From Deltaproteobacteria bacterium (GTDB lineage: Bacteria > Desulfobacterota > Binatia > Binatales > Binataceae), in contig JAJYRQ010000014.1 of NCBI GenBank assembly GCA_021794015.1, positions 19,207 to 83,206 on the forward strand: 64,000 nucleotides of DNA. Reading direction: 5' to 3'. Positions 1 to 7,680 of the stretch are shown piece by piece. Made by a program: the position numbers and the translations under genes. The notes under the pieces were generated by a model. The model saw only the letters and a program-made list of their open reading frames with translations. It was not told the origin of the DNA and searched no databases. Numbering within the stretch: the stretch's first letter is position 1; each line of letters begins with the position of its first letter.

Positions 1-289
1 GCGCCGCCAGCCAGCGCATCAGCGGCGGCTTAAACGGCATCTCCACCAGCGGCCGGTGCGCCAGGATGAAACCGCGCCCGCTCACCACGTCGATTACGGT
101 CACGCCCTCGCGCGGCTCGCCCTTGGTGTACATCGGATGGCCCAGGCGAATGAAAAAAAGTGCCAGGCCAAGGCCGATGAGAAGCGGAACGGCGTGGCGC
201 GGCGCCGACGGAAGACGGCAAAGCGGCACTTTCGCGCCGGGCGCGCCCTGGGCCGCGGTGCTGTCGGGTGCTCCGATGATGCCGCTCAT
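1..289 (-). CDS. Glycosyltransferase family 39 (ArnT/PMT-like), 3' part outside window
   Basis: Partial gene running off the left edge; 96 codons are visible. The ATG at 289 overlaps the TGA of the upstream gene (ATGA), so the two are probably translationally coupled. The visible part has a basic N-terminus, one hydrophobic segment (VPLLIGLGLALFFIRLG, about residues 38-54), then GEPREGV and KPPLMRWLAA. An acidic residue in the first periplasmic loop followed by a KPPL motif is the layout of GT39 membrane glycosyltransferases, which move sugars from lipid carriers onto protein or lipid A. Acceptor and donor cannot be told. The gene is too short for the six-frame listing because it has no stop inside the window. 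Confidence 0.72.
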   Translation of the reverse strand, partial: MSGIIGAPDSTAAQGAPGAKVPLCRLPSAPRHAVPLLIGLGLALFFIRLGHPMYTKGEPREGVTVIDVVSGRGFILAHRPLVEMPFKPPLMRWLAA

Positions 290-1965
290 CGGGCGCTGCT
301 TGCGGACGAACCGCCGGTGGCTGGCCCGGGCCGCCCGCCGGCAGAGGGGAGCGGCGGCGCAGGCATTGCGCCAACGGCCGGCCCGGCGCCGGAGCCGATT
401 GCCATCAACACCAGCGGATCGTTGCCGTTGGCAATAGTCAGCACGGGCCGGGCTTTAAGCAGGCCGGGATGGGCGGCCAGCAGCCTGGCCGAGGTCAGCA
501 TATAGCCGGAGGCGCCGCCTGCCTGCGCAGGTAGGCGGCCGGGCGGCGCGGCCAGCGCCGGAGTGTCGCGGTCGAGGTAAAAGCGCAGCGCCTCCGGCAA
601 GGTGATGTCGTAGGTGAACAGTGGGGCGTTGGGCGCGACGACGCGGTTGATCTCCTCGGCCGGCCGGCGAAAGCTCGGGCCGCCGCATTCGCGCGCCGCG
701 CTGTACGGTTCGTAGAAGAAATTGAAGACCCAGAGCACGGCGCAAAGCCCCGCCACGCCGACAACGGCGCGCCGGCCATAGCGCGGCGCCAGCACCCGGG
801 TCGTCCACCACGCTGCGAGCACCGCCATCGCAGGCCAGAGCGGCAGCAGGTAGGAGTTGCGTTTGTAGGCGGCAAGCGAAAAGAAAACCACCGTTACCAG
901 CCAGAAGATCGCAAGAAAGCGCATCTCGGAGGCCAGCGAGCCCCGCGCCGGCGCGCCGACCCCGCTTTGGCCGGCACGCGATGCCGGCCAAAGCGCGGCA
1001 ACCACTGCTCCCAAGGCCACAAGGCTAAGCGGCCCTGAGCCGAACAGTATCGGCTCGACGTAATACCAGACAGGCATCCGGCCCAACCCGCCGAAGAAGC
1101 GCCCGAAGTTTTCGCTGCCGATCTGCTGATTCAAAAATGAGTGGCGCTGGCCAACCAGGCAGGCTAGGTGCCAACTCGATGCCACGGCAAGGCCGAACAG
1201 CAGCGCAACCGGGCGCAGCAGCGTCCACAACCGTCGCCGGCGTGCGGGCGCCCCCAGCAAAAACAGCCCCATCGCAAGCCCCGGAAGCAGCGCCCCAAGC
1301 GGTCCCTTGGCCAGCACCGCGAGAGCCATCGTCAGGACCAGCAGCCAGCGCGCCACCCGCTCGGCCGCCCGTCGGCCCGGGTCTTGTGAAAACCACCAGA
1401 GAAAAGTGAAGAGCGAGAGCCCCTCGAAAAACGCAAGCGTCATATCCACCCGGCCAAACCGCCCCTGGTTGACGTACTGGTGGGAGGCCAGCAGCACGGC
1501 GCCGGCCAGCAAACCGCCGGCGCTGCCCAAACGGCTGCGCGCAAACAGCATCGTCACGATCAAGCCGGCCAGCGCGTAGAACGCCGAGACAAGACGCAGG
1601 TTGAAGGCGGTCACCCGGGAAAAGCCGGCCGCGCGGTCGAGCGCGACCGCGCTCCAGGAAAACAGCGGCGGCTTGGGGACCTCTTCCTGTATAGTTCCCC
1701 AGCACCGTCCACGAAACCGCGTCAAGTCCGTGTATAGCGCCGTGGCATTCTTCTGTGGCGGGAACCAAGGCTCGCGCTGCTCGACCATCTGCTGGACGGA
1801 AACGCCGTCAATTGCCTCGTTGCTGCTGCAAATCTCCGCCGTCCCCAGCCGGTGCAGCATGAGCACGCCGGCGAGCGCCAGCAGCGCCGCAAAGGCGGCC
1901 CAGAAGGCATAGGGCTGCGCCGGCCGGGCGCGCGCGCCCGGCCGGCGCAATTCTAGATCGTCCAT
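286..1965 (-). CDS. Glycosyltransferase family 39 (ArnT/PMT-like) membrane protein
   Basis: About 559 residues, the usual length for this family. The N-terminal third has a membrane segment, then an acidic loop motif (SSNEAIDG), then VPKPPLFSW, matching the conserved loop of dolichyl/undecaprenyl-phosphate-sugar glycosyltransferases such as ArnT. Many hydrophobic segments follow, and the C-terminal part looks periplasmic. GTG at 1968 and ATG at 1965 are adjacent possible starts; I chose the ATG. Its stop overlaps the start of a second family member, so the pair may modify one cell-surface target in sequence. The leader upstream (1983-2017) carries a 35-bp element also found in front of the coxL-like gene at 62.8 kb. 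Confidence 0.85.
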   Translation of the reverse strand: MDDLELRRPGARARPAQPYAFWAAFAALLALAGVLMLHRLGTAEICSSNEAIDGVSVQQMVEQREPWFPPQKNATALYTDLTRFRGRCWGTIQEEVPKPPLFSWSAVALDRAAGFSRVTAFNLRLVSAFYALAGLIVTMLFARSRLGSAGGLLAGAVLLASHQYVNQGRFGRVDMTLAFFEGLSLFTFLWWFSQDPGRRAAERVARWLLVLTMALAVLAKGPLGALLPGLAMGLFLLGAPARRRRLWTLLRPVALLFGLAVASSWHLACLVGQRHSFLNQQIGSENFGRFFGGLGRMPVWYYVEPILFGSGPLSLVALGAVVAALWPASRAGQSGVGAPARGSLASEMRFLAIFWLVTVVFFSLAAYKRNSYLLPLWPAMAVLAAWWTTRVLAPRYGRRAVVGVAGLCAVLWVFNFFYEPYSAARECGGPSFRRPAEEINRVVAPNAPLFTYDITLPEALRFYLDRDTPALAAPPGRLPAQAGGASGYMLTSARLLAAHPGLLKARPVLTIANGNDPLVLMAIGSGAGPAVGAMPAPPLPSAGGRPGPATGGSSASSAR

Positions 1966-1982
1966 CACGCAGTCGATTCTGC

Positions 1983-2017
1983 TTCAATCCTCAGCCAATC
2001 CAAAGATCGGCTGCAAC
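1983..2017 (-). promoter_or_regulatory. 35-bp leader element, copy 1 (hairpin with GAGGA)
   Basis: Matches 62855-62889 at 30 of 35 positions by hand comparison, in the same orientation and at the same distance (18-20 nt) from the downstream start codon. Read on the minus strand, arms CAGCCG and TGGCTG can pair around an 11-nt loop, followed by AGGATTGAA. The right arm in the other copy is CGGCTG, so pairing is kept with a G-U change. It could be a 5'-UTR structure affecting translation or part of a dispersed repeat. Confidence 0.5.
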
Positions 2018-2062
2018 GTGTTGGACGGATATAACGTGCGCGCCGGCAGCCCGCAAGTCCGA

Positions 2063-3301
2063 TCAGTCGTAGACTGCGAGCTCCCGACCGCGCGTTTCGG
2101 GCAGCGCCAACGCCGCCAGCACGATGATCGCGTAGGAAATTCCGGCGAACAGGCCGATCGCCCCCGCCAGCGACATCGAGGCGCTCAGCCGCCCCACCAG
2201 GGTAGGGAACAGCGCCCCCAGCGCGCGGCCGAAGTTGTAGCAGAAACCCTGCCCTGAACCGCGCACCCGGCTGGGAAACAGCTCGGTCATAAACGGCCCC
2301 ATACCGCTGAAAATCCCCGAGGCAAAAAATCCCAGCGGAAATCCCAGCACCAGCATCGCCCGGTTGCCGATCGGCAGGTAGGTGTAGGCTACCACCGCCA
2401 GCGCCGAGCAGACGGCGAAAAGAAGAAAGTTCAAACGCCGCCCGATGAGATCCGTGAGATGCGCGCTCACCAAATAGCCGAGAAAGGAACCGACGATCAC
2501 CACCATCAGGTAGCTGCCGGTGTTGAACACCGAAAGATGCCGCACCGTCTTCAAGTAGGTCGGAAGCCAGATGGTGATCGCGTAATAGCCGCCCATCGCG
2601 CCGGTGGAGAGCAGCGCAACCAGAATGGTCGTGGGCAGAAGACGAGGGGAGAAAATCTCCAAAAAGCCGCCGCCGCCCCGCTCGGCAACCTTCTGCCGGG
2701 TGGCCGTGGAAAGCTCCGGCTCATCGACAAAGCGCCGGATAAAAACAACCAGCAGCGCCGGCACGATGCCTAAAATGAACATCAGCCGCCAAGCCAGCGC
2801 CTGGTCAAGCAGCGCAAACAACACCGTGTAAAGCAGCGCCGCCAAAGCCCAGCCCACCGCCCAGGCGCTCTGCACGAAGCCAACCGCCTTGCCCCGATGC
2901 TCGCGCCGGATCACCTCGCCCATCAGGACCGAGCCGGTGGCCCATTCGCCGCCAAAACCCAGCCCCTGCAGGCTGCGCGTAACAAGCAACTGGTCGAACG
3001 AGTGGGTAAGCCCGCTCAAAAAAGTGAACAGCGCAAACCAGGCAACCGTCACCTGGAGCATCCGTACGCGCCCGAAACGGTCGCTCAACAGGCCGGCCAG
3101 CCAGCCGCCAATCGAGGAGGTGATCAAGGCCGCGGTTCCCAGCGCACCGGCCTGCGTATTGGTGATGTGCCAGAGCGCTACCAGGGCCGGAATCGCGAAG
3201 CTGTAAACCTGGACATCCAGCGCATCAAGCGCCCAGCCGCCAAAACAAGCCCAGAACGTGCGCCGCTCCGCCTTGGAAAGCTCACCGAACCAGCCAAACA
3301 T
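2063..3301 (-). CDS. Major facilitator superfamily transporter (sialate/aromatic-acid symporter type)
   Basis: About 412 residues with roughly 12 hydrophobic segments, the MFS norm. The first helix carries GWALDALDVQVYSF, the loop 2-3 signature is GLLSDRFGRVRML, and the fourth segment has GLGFGGEWATGSVLMGE; these resemble the SHS/AAHS organic-anion:proton symporters. The substrate is unknown. The listed frame opens at 3352, but AAGGAGG lies a normal distance before the ATG at 3301 (MFGWFGELSK), so I place the start there. Transcription is divergent from the cupredoxin operon, with two GC palindromes between them. No neighbouring catabolic gene indicates the cargo. Confidence 0.85.
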   Translation of the reverse strand: MFGWFGELSKAERRTFWACFGGWALDALDVQVYSFAIPALVALWHITNTQAGALGTAALITSSIGGWLAGLLSDRFGRVRMLQVTVAWFALFTFLSGLTHSFDQLLVTRSLQGLGFGGEWATGSVLMGEVIRREHRGKAVGFVQSAWAVGWALAALLYTVLFALLDQALAWRLMFILGIVPALLVVFIRRFVDEPELSTATRQKVAERGGGGFLEIFSPRLLPTTILVALLSTGAMGGYYAITIWLPTYLKTVRHLSVFNTGSYLMVVIVGSFLGYLVSAHLTDLIGRRLNFLLFAVCSALAVVAYTYLPIGNRAMLVLGFPLGFFASGIFSGMGPFMTELFPSRVRGSGQGFCYNFGRALGALFPTLVGRLSASMSLAGAIGLFAGISYAIIVLAALALPETRGRELAVYD

Positions 3302-3362
3302 CACGCGCACCTCCTTGCGTAAAAGCATCCGGGTTGCGCGGCAACGGCGCACGCAACCGGCC

Positions 3363-3431
3363 GGCGGCGCCGGCGCCGCCGCTTGCGCGCAAGCTTAGGA
3401 CAGTTGGCACCGGCGGCGCCAGCGCCGCCGG
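3363..3431. repeat. Pair of GC-rich palindromes between divergent genes
   Basis: GGCGGCGCCGGCGCCGCC (3363-3380) is a perfect 18-bp palindrome. At 3410-3431 arms CCGGCGGCGC and GCGCCGCCGG flank a CA centre. Both lie between the divergent MFS and cupredoxin transcription units, so they may be regulator sites, terminator-like hairpins or repeats of the dispersed GC type seen elsewhere in the window. Confidence 0.55.
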
Positions 3432-3437
3432 ACCCGC

Positions 3438-3485
3438 TTGACAGCGGGGCGCAATTTCATGAAGATGAAACTCATTCTCATAATC
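3438..3485 (+). promoter_or_regulatory. Promoter candidate with Fur-box-like operator
   Basis: TTGACA at 3438-3443 is a perfect -35; 17 bp later GAAGAT is only a weak -10. The stretch 3467-3485, read on the minus strand, matches the 19-bp Fur consensus at 14 of 19 positions. It would overlap or follow the transcription start, a typical repressor position. It precedes the cupredoxin, haem-binding and barrel genes, so iron-dependent control is plausible. Confidence 0.5.
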
Positions 3486-3506
3486 ATGGAGGCAACGAAA
3501 CCTGTA

Positions 3507-3842
3507 ATGAAAAGCGCAGCCTATGGCGTAATTGCCGCGATGCTTTTATTAGCTGCGGCGCAGCCGGCGCAGGCCGCCAACTACGCGGCACGCATCCAAT
3601 TCCGGCACGGCCATTTCGAACCGCAAAGGCTCACCGTGCCGGCTCGCCAGCCGCTTACCCTCCGGGTCGTCAACCAGAGCCGGCGGGCGATCGAATTCGA
3701 AAGCTTCAAGCTTAACCGCGAGCGGGTGGTTGCGCCGGGCAGGACGATCACGCTCTACCTGCCGGCGTTGGAGCCTGGCCGCTATGACTTCTATGACGAT
3801 TTTCACCAGGAGGTGCCTGCCGGGGAGATCGTCGCCCAATGA
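3507..3842 (+). CDS. Small periplasmic cupredoxin-like protein
   Basis: About 111 residues: a signal peptide (MKSAAYGVIAAMLLLAAAQP, cleavage likely after AQA) and one cupredoxin-type beta domain. Recognisable parts are FEPQRLTVPARQPLTLRVVN, EFESFKLNRERVVAPG, and YDFYDDFHQEVPAGEIV at the end, resembling the cupredoxin domain attached to EfeO-type iron-uptake proteins. There is no cysteine, so a classical blue copper site is unlikely; the DDFH histidine could be a metal ligand. Starts at 3459, 3465 and 3486 are also possible (the last lacks spacing for the GGAGG at 3488); 3507 gives the cleanest signal peptide. Its stop overlaps the next start (ATGA). Confidence 0.7.
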   Translation: MKSAAYGVIAAMLLLAAAQPAQAANYAARIQFRHGHFEPQRLTVPARQPLTLRVVNQSRRAIEFESFKLNRERVVAPGRTITLYLPALEPGRYDFYDDFHQEVPAGEIVAQ

Positions 3843-4324
3843 GCGCGAGGGTCCGGCGCGCAACAAAGCCGCAGGCGCTAAGGGTTGCAGGATGGGCAGC
3901 GCTGGCGGGGATCGGGGCCGCGGCGTTTGCGGCGCCGGCGGGTGGGCCAGCACCGCGCGCCGATTCTGTGGGCGCCAGCGCCTTGCCGGCGCCGCCTAAA
4001 GTTGCTGCGCTTTTGCGCCGGGCCTGTTACGACTGCCATTCCAACGAAACCCGCTGGCCGTGGTACAGCCGAATCGCGCCTTTGTCCTGGCGAATCGCCC
4101 GCGACGTGGAGCGGGGGCGCCAGGAACTCAACTTTTCAGCGTGGGGCGACTACTACGCCGCCACCCGCAGGCGAAAGCTTAAGTGGATTGGCAGAGCGGT
4201 CGAGAACGGCACGATGCCACCGTTTCTTTACTGCGTGACGCATCCCGGGGCGCGCCTTACCAGGGAGCAGCGGGCCGCGATCGTCGAGTGGGTCGAGCGC
4301 GCGCTTGCGCGGCAGAGGCCATGA
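3839..4324 (+). CDS. Haem-binding domain protein (single CxxCH)
   Basis: 161 residues with an N-terminal hydrophobic export segment (AGWAALAGIGAAAFA) and one domain containing CYDCHSNETRWPWYSRIAPL, the hallmark of the small haem-binding (haem_bd) family, in which CxxCH attaches one c-type haem. Further family positions (DVERGRQELNFSAW, NGTMPPFLY) are present. It is probably periplasmic, possibly membrane-tethered. Both ends overlap neighbours by ATGA, so the three genes form one tightly coupled operon. A cupredoxin plus a c-type haem protein suggests small-scale electron transfer or metal redox at the cell envelope; the partner is unknown. Confidence 0.85.
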   Translation: MSARVRRATKPQALRVAGWAALAGIGAAAFAAPAGGPAPRADSVGASALPAPPKVAALLRRACYDCHSNETRWPWYSRIAPLSWRIARDVERGRQELNFSAWGDYYAATRRRKLKWIGRAVENGTMPPFLYCVTHPGARLTREQRAAIVEWVERALARQRP

Positions 4325-5181
4325 GCCTGGCGGCCGCGGCGATACCTCCGAGCGAGTGTCGGCGCGTCTGCGTCGCGCTTGCGCTGATGCTAGGGCTGCT
4401 TGCGGCGGCACCGGGGCTGCGCTCGGCGCGCGCCCAGGTGGACCCGTTCGAGTTCGAGGTCTACCCCTACCGCACCGTGGGCGAGGGGGTGGCCGAACTT
4501 GAGTGGCTCAACAGCTATGTTCCCTGGGGCCATCAGCATGGGGAGATCGGCACCTCGGCCGGCACGCTGCCCAGCAACCAGATGCTGCGCACGTCGGGCG
4601 AGCTGACCTACGGGCTGACCGACCATGTCGAGGCCGCAGGCTACCTGAACCTGGCGCGCCCCAACGCGGGCGGAGTACAGTACGGCGGCGCGAAGTTTCA
4701 CCTGCGCGGCAATCTGTTCGAGCAGGGCGAGCTGCCGGTCGATATCGGCTGGTACGTGGAGCTCGAGTCCTGGCCTACGCCAGGGATTGATACCGACCCC
4801 TTGGAGTTGGAGCTTAAGCCTATCTTGGAGAAAGACATCGGGCGCTGGTCGTTCATTCTGAACCCGATCTTCGAGAAGCCGGTCTTTACCGGCCCGGACA
4901 GAAACCGCGGCTTCGAGTTCGGCTACGCCAACGGGGTGTACTACCGCTGGATGCCGCGCATCTCGCCGGGGCTTGAGTTTTACGGCGGCAGCGGCTTTAT
5001 CGACGGCTTTCTGCCGGTGCAAACCCAGCAGCATTACATATTTGCCGTGCTGTGGGGCGAGCTGCCGTGGGGAGGGGTCGAGTACAACTGCGGCCCGGGT
5101 GTTGGGCTGACCCACGGTTCGGACCACGTAATCACCAAGTGCAATCTTGAGATCGAGCGTTTCGTCGGCGCGCTTTTGTAG
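4321..5181 (+). CDS. Predicted outer-membrane beta-barrel protein
   Basis: 286 residues from the ATG at 4321, which overlaps the preceding stop; the longer frame upstream is antisense-like extension inside the haem gene. It has a signal peptide (LALMLGLLAAAPGL, cleavage near ARAQ). The rest has alternating aromatic/polar strands (YGLTDHVEAAGYLNLA, DIGWYVELESW, FGYANGVYYRWM) and no long hydrophobic helix, as expected of an outer-membrane barrel. A late pair of cysteines (YNCGPGV, TKCNLE) could form a disulfide. I do not recognise a specific family. Operon context suggests it serves as porin or scaffold for the cupredoxin and haem protein. Confidence 0.65.
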   Translation: MSLAAAAIPPSECRRVCVALALMLGLLAAAPGLRSARAQVDPFEFEVYPYRTVGEGVAELEWLNSYVPWGHQHGEIGTSAGTLPSNQMLRTSGELTYGLTDHVEAAGYLNLARPNAGGVQYGGAKFHLRGNLFEQGELPVDIGWYVELESWPTPGIDTDPLELELKPILEKDIGRWSFILNPIFEKPVFTGPDRNRGFEFGYANGVYYRWMPRISPGLEFYGGSGFIDGFLPVQTQQHYIFAVLWGELPWGGVEYNCGPGVGLTHGSDHVITKCNLEIERFVGALL

Positions 5182-5326
5182 TTCTTTGGCCGCGGCTGTT
5201 TTGGTTGCTTGATGCCGCTTGGCGTTCTAGCCAGTCACGGCGGCGCGACGCTCCAGACGGCCTATCCTCGCTGTTGGCTCCGTTGGAAAATTCTTTCGCG
5301 GCTCTTTTATAGCGAGGGAGGGGTTC

Positions 5327-6985
5327 ATGAGCGGATGGCGGGATGCGACCGGCCGGCGCGGGTGCGGCGCGGGGCTGTGGTTGTTGCTGGCATGGCTGAT
5401 GGCTGGTGTGCTTGCCGGATGTGGCGGCGGCTCGGGCGCAAGCTCTTCCCAGTCCGGCACGGTCAGCACGATGCTGAGCGACCCGGCGCCATGCACCAAC
5501 CAGTACAGCCACGTCTGGGTCACGGTGAACGGCGTTGAGGCCAACACAAGCGCCGGCTCGGGTTCGGCCGGCTGGGTTGATCTTGCACCCGGGCTTTCCA
5601 GCGCGCCGATCCAGATCGATCTGATGGCGTCGCCGTCCACCGAGTGCACGCTGGGGACTTTGGGCGTCACCAGCGGCCTTCCGGCCGGCACCTACCAGCA
5701 GATTCGGCTGATGCTGGTGGCCAACAACGCCACCGGGGTGACCCTTGCCAATGGGGCAACCAACGCTTGCGTCAAAGCCTCCAGCGGCGGCTACAACTGC
5801 GTTGTGCTTAACCCGGCCACAAGCTGCACGAGCAGCACCGATTGCAAGACGCTTTCGCTGCCGAGCGAGGCGCAGACCGGGCTTAAGATTCCGCCCGGCC
5901 AGCTCTCACCAGGAGGGCTCACGATAGGCGCGGGCGCCTCGGTCGATATCGACATTGATTTCAACGCCTGCGCGTCGGTGGTTCAGGCGGGCAGCAGCGG
6001 GAACTACGAGCTTAAACCGACGCTGCGCGCCTTTGAATTGGGCACCAGCCCGCTGATTGCGGGCAACGTCTACGTCGGAAAAGTCAGCGGCAGCTCGGTT
6101 ACGGTGCCAAGTCCCAGCCCCTCCCCGGTTCCCAATGCTGCGGTGTGGCTGGAACAGCAGCCGTCCGCTCCCAACTATGCCATAGGCACGCCGGAGCCGG
6201 CAGCGAGCGCCACCCCGTCGGTGGTGGTTGAGCAACTGATCCAGCAGGCACAGACCGACAGCGCCGGCCATTTCGAGTTCTGTCCGGTGAGCGCGGGCAA
6301 CTACGAGATCGTTGCCAACGCCCTGGCACTGCCGAAGGGAGGGGGTGTAGCGGCCTCGACCATCCTTAGCGGCGTAAGCGTTGGCAGCGGCGGCGGGCCG
6401 AACAATCTGGCGATCCCGCTTATCCCGCAGCCGGCGCCGACCTCCGGCCCGGCGGGGATTGCCGGCGTGGTCTCGACGGACAACTCGACGGCGCCGGGCG
6501 ACAACGTTGCGCTTTCAGGGCTGCAACCGTTTGTGGCTCCCAGCCCTGCGGCCACGGTCCAGGCGCTGATTCCCTACCTGGCGCCGAGCCCGACGCCGAC
6601 GCCGGGTACGCTGCCCGTGCCGCCGACGATGGAAACCGGCTCAAGTCCGTTCAATTCTGCCGACTGTCCGGCGATTGCGGCTTTCCCCAGTTCCTGCACC
6701 GGCTCGGTTCACTGCGCCTGTTTTACGCTGGCGCTGCCGGCAGGCAATCCGGTGGTGGGCGTGATGGGCAGCAAGGGAACGGCGACCTTCACGGCGCCCG
6801 GCGCATCGGCCACGCCCGGCTATGCGGTCGGCGCCGCTGCCACGGTGGCAAACGGCAGTTCGACCGACTTTTCGTGTTCGCCGTCGATGCTGGTTACGAA
6901 TCCGGCAAGCCCGGTTGCGGTAACGGCCGGGGTGGTTGCCGCGCCGACGCCGGCGCCACTGCTGAGCTTTTCCGGCTGCGACTGA
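5327..6985 (+). CDS. DUF4382-type lipoprotein with carboxypeptidase-regulatory-like domain
   Basis: 552 residues. A signal peptide ends in a lipobox (GVLAGC), giving a lipoprotein anchored through that cysteine. Residues about 45-235 look like DUF4382: VWVTVNGVEA, APIQIDLM, LGVTSGLPAGTYQQIRLML and a final LKPTLRAFEL. A later segment (IAGNVYVG ... TDSAGHFEFCPVSAGNYEI) resembles a carboxypeptidase regulatory-like (transthyretin fold) repeat, interrupted by Pro/Ser/Thr linkers such as PSPSPSPVP and SPSPTPTPG. The gene begins after a good GAGGGAGGGG site. Function of these extracytoplasmic proteins is unknown; it stands alone, with 145 bp in front of it. Confidence 0.75.
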   Translation: MSGWRDATGRRGCGAGLWLLLAWLMAGVLAGCGGGSGASSSQSGTVSTMLSDPAPCTNQYSHVWVTVNGVEANTSAGSGSAGWVDLAPGLSSAPIQIDLMASPSTECTLGTLGVTSGLPAGTYQQIRLMLVANNATGVTLANGATNACVKASSGGYNCVVLNPATSCTSSTDCKTLSLPSEAQTGLKIPPGQLSPGGLTIGAGASVDIDIDFNACASVVQAGSSGNYELKPTLRAFELGTSPLIAGNVYVGKVSGSSVTVPSPSPSPVPNAAVWLEQQPSAPNYAIGTPEPAASATPSVVVEQLIQQAQTDSAGHFEFCPVSAGNYEIVANALALPKGGGVAASTILSGVSVGSGGGPNNLAIPLIPQPAPTSGPAGIAGVVSTDNSTAPGDNVALSGLQPFVAPSPAATVQALIPYLAPSPTPTPGTLPVPPTMETGSSPFNSADCPAIAAFPSSCTGSVHCACFTLALPAGNPVVGVMGSKGTATFTAPGASATPGYAVGAAATVANGSSTDFSCSPSMLVTNPASPVAVTAGVVAAPTPAPLLSFSGCD

Positions 6986-6987
6986 GT

Positions 6988-7198
6988 CTAGCGCAAGGCG
7001 GCGAGCCGCGGGTCGAAGCGAAACCACCTCGGTGCCGGTCTTGGTGCTCAGCATTTCCATGGGGCTGCGTCCGGCGAATTGCCGCAGTGGTTTTCTGAGC
7101 CGGCGCCGGGCCTTCTCCTCGTTGCCCAGCGTCTCAACGGCAAGTCCGTAGGCTCGCGCGAGGCGTGCTATCCGGTTTGACGCGTCGCGGCTGCAGGC
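6988..7198 (-). pseudogene. Remnant of MbcA/ParS/Xre-type antitoxin (DUF2384)
   Basis: One frame (7022-7198) reads RIARLARAYGLAVETLGNEE, then KARRRLRKPLRQFAGRSPME and MLSTKTGTEVV. This follows the toxin-binding domain of Xre/MbcA/ParS antitoxins (a..vfGd.ekA..WL..P...l.g.sP..ll.t..G...V). There is no start codon in frame with a ribosome site, the N-terminal helix-turn-helix is missing, and the usual ending (..L.rIehG) is lost. A +1 shift after EVV leads to a stop at 6988. No RES-type toxin is next to it. It is a decayed fragment in the convergent gap between the lipoprotein and the OsmC gene. Confidence 0.5.
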
Positions 7199-7203
7199 GT
7201 TGG

Positions 7204-7680
7204 CTAGCCGGCGGTGTCGGCGGCGGCGGGCGGCGCGCTTGCGGGCTTTTCCTCGACGATCTCGGGCAGCAGCCGCACCGGCGTCTTGAGCGAGGCCGTC
7301 ACCAGGCATGAGCGCTCGGCCTTCTCCAGCACGCGCAGCGCCCGTTCCCGCTCGGCGGGCGCTTTGACTACCAGCCGGGCGCGCACCGTCACCTCGATAA
7401 ACTGGGTCACGCCCTCCCGGCGGTCGAGCAGACCCTCGGCGGAGAGCTCAAGCGCCGAAAACTCAAGCTTCGAGGCGCGCGCTACCGCCCGAAAGGTGAG
7501 CATCACGCAGCTTGCGACCGAGGCGACGAACAGGTGCTCGGGGCTCCAGGCGTCTCCCGGGCCACCGTAATCGGCCGGCGAGGCAAGGCGCAGCTCGGGC
7601 AGCCCGGGCGCGCGCGTGGGCAGGTAGCCGGAGGCGCCCCCGGAAAGCTCGACCTGGTAGTGATGCGGCAGCGCAATCAT
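7204..7680 (-). CDS. OsmC family protein
   Basis: 158 residues. The start at 7680 overlaps the stop of the RND pump (ATGA). It has the OsmC/Ohr layout: GDAWSPEHLFVASVASCVMLTF with the first redox cysteine in the long helix, and EKAERSCLVTASL with the second. OsmC/Ohr proteins are thiol-dependent peroxidases acting on organic hydroperoxides, and some act on persulfides. Being the last gene of the efflux operon under a divergent ArsR-rhodanese regulator favours a role in detoxifying peroxides or reactive sulfur. The C-terminus has an extra Ala/Pro-rich tail (EEKPASAPPAAADTAG). Confidence 0.88.
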   Translation of the reverse strand: MIALPHHYQVELSGGASGYLPTRAPGLPELRLASPADYGGPGDAWSPEHLFVASVASCVMLTFRAVARASKLEFSALELSAEGLLDRREGVTQFIEVTVRARLVVKAPAERERALRVLEKAERSCLVTASLKTPVRLLPEIVEEKPASAPPAAADTAG

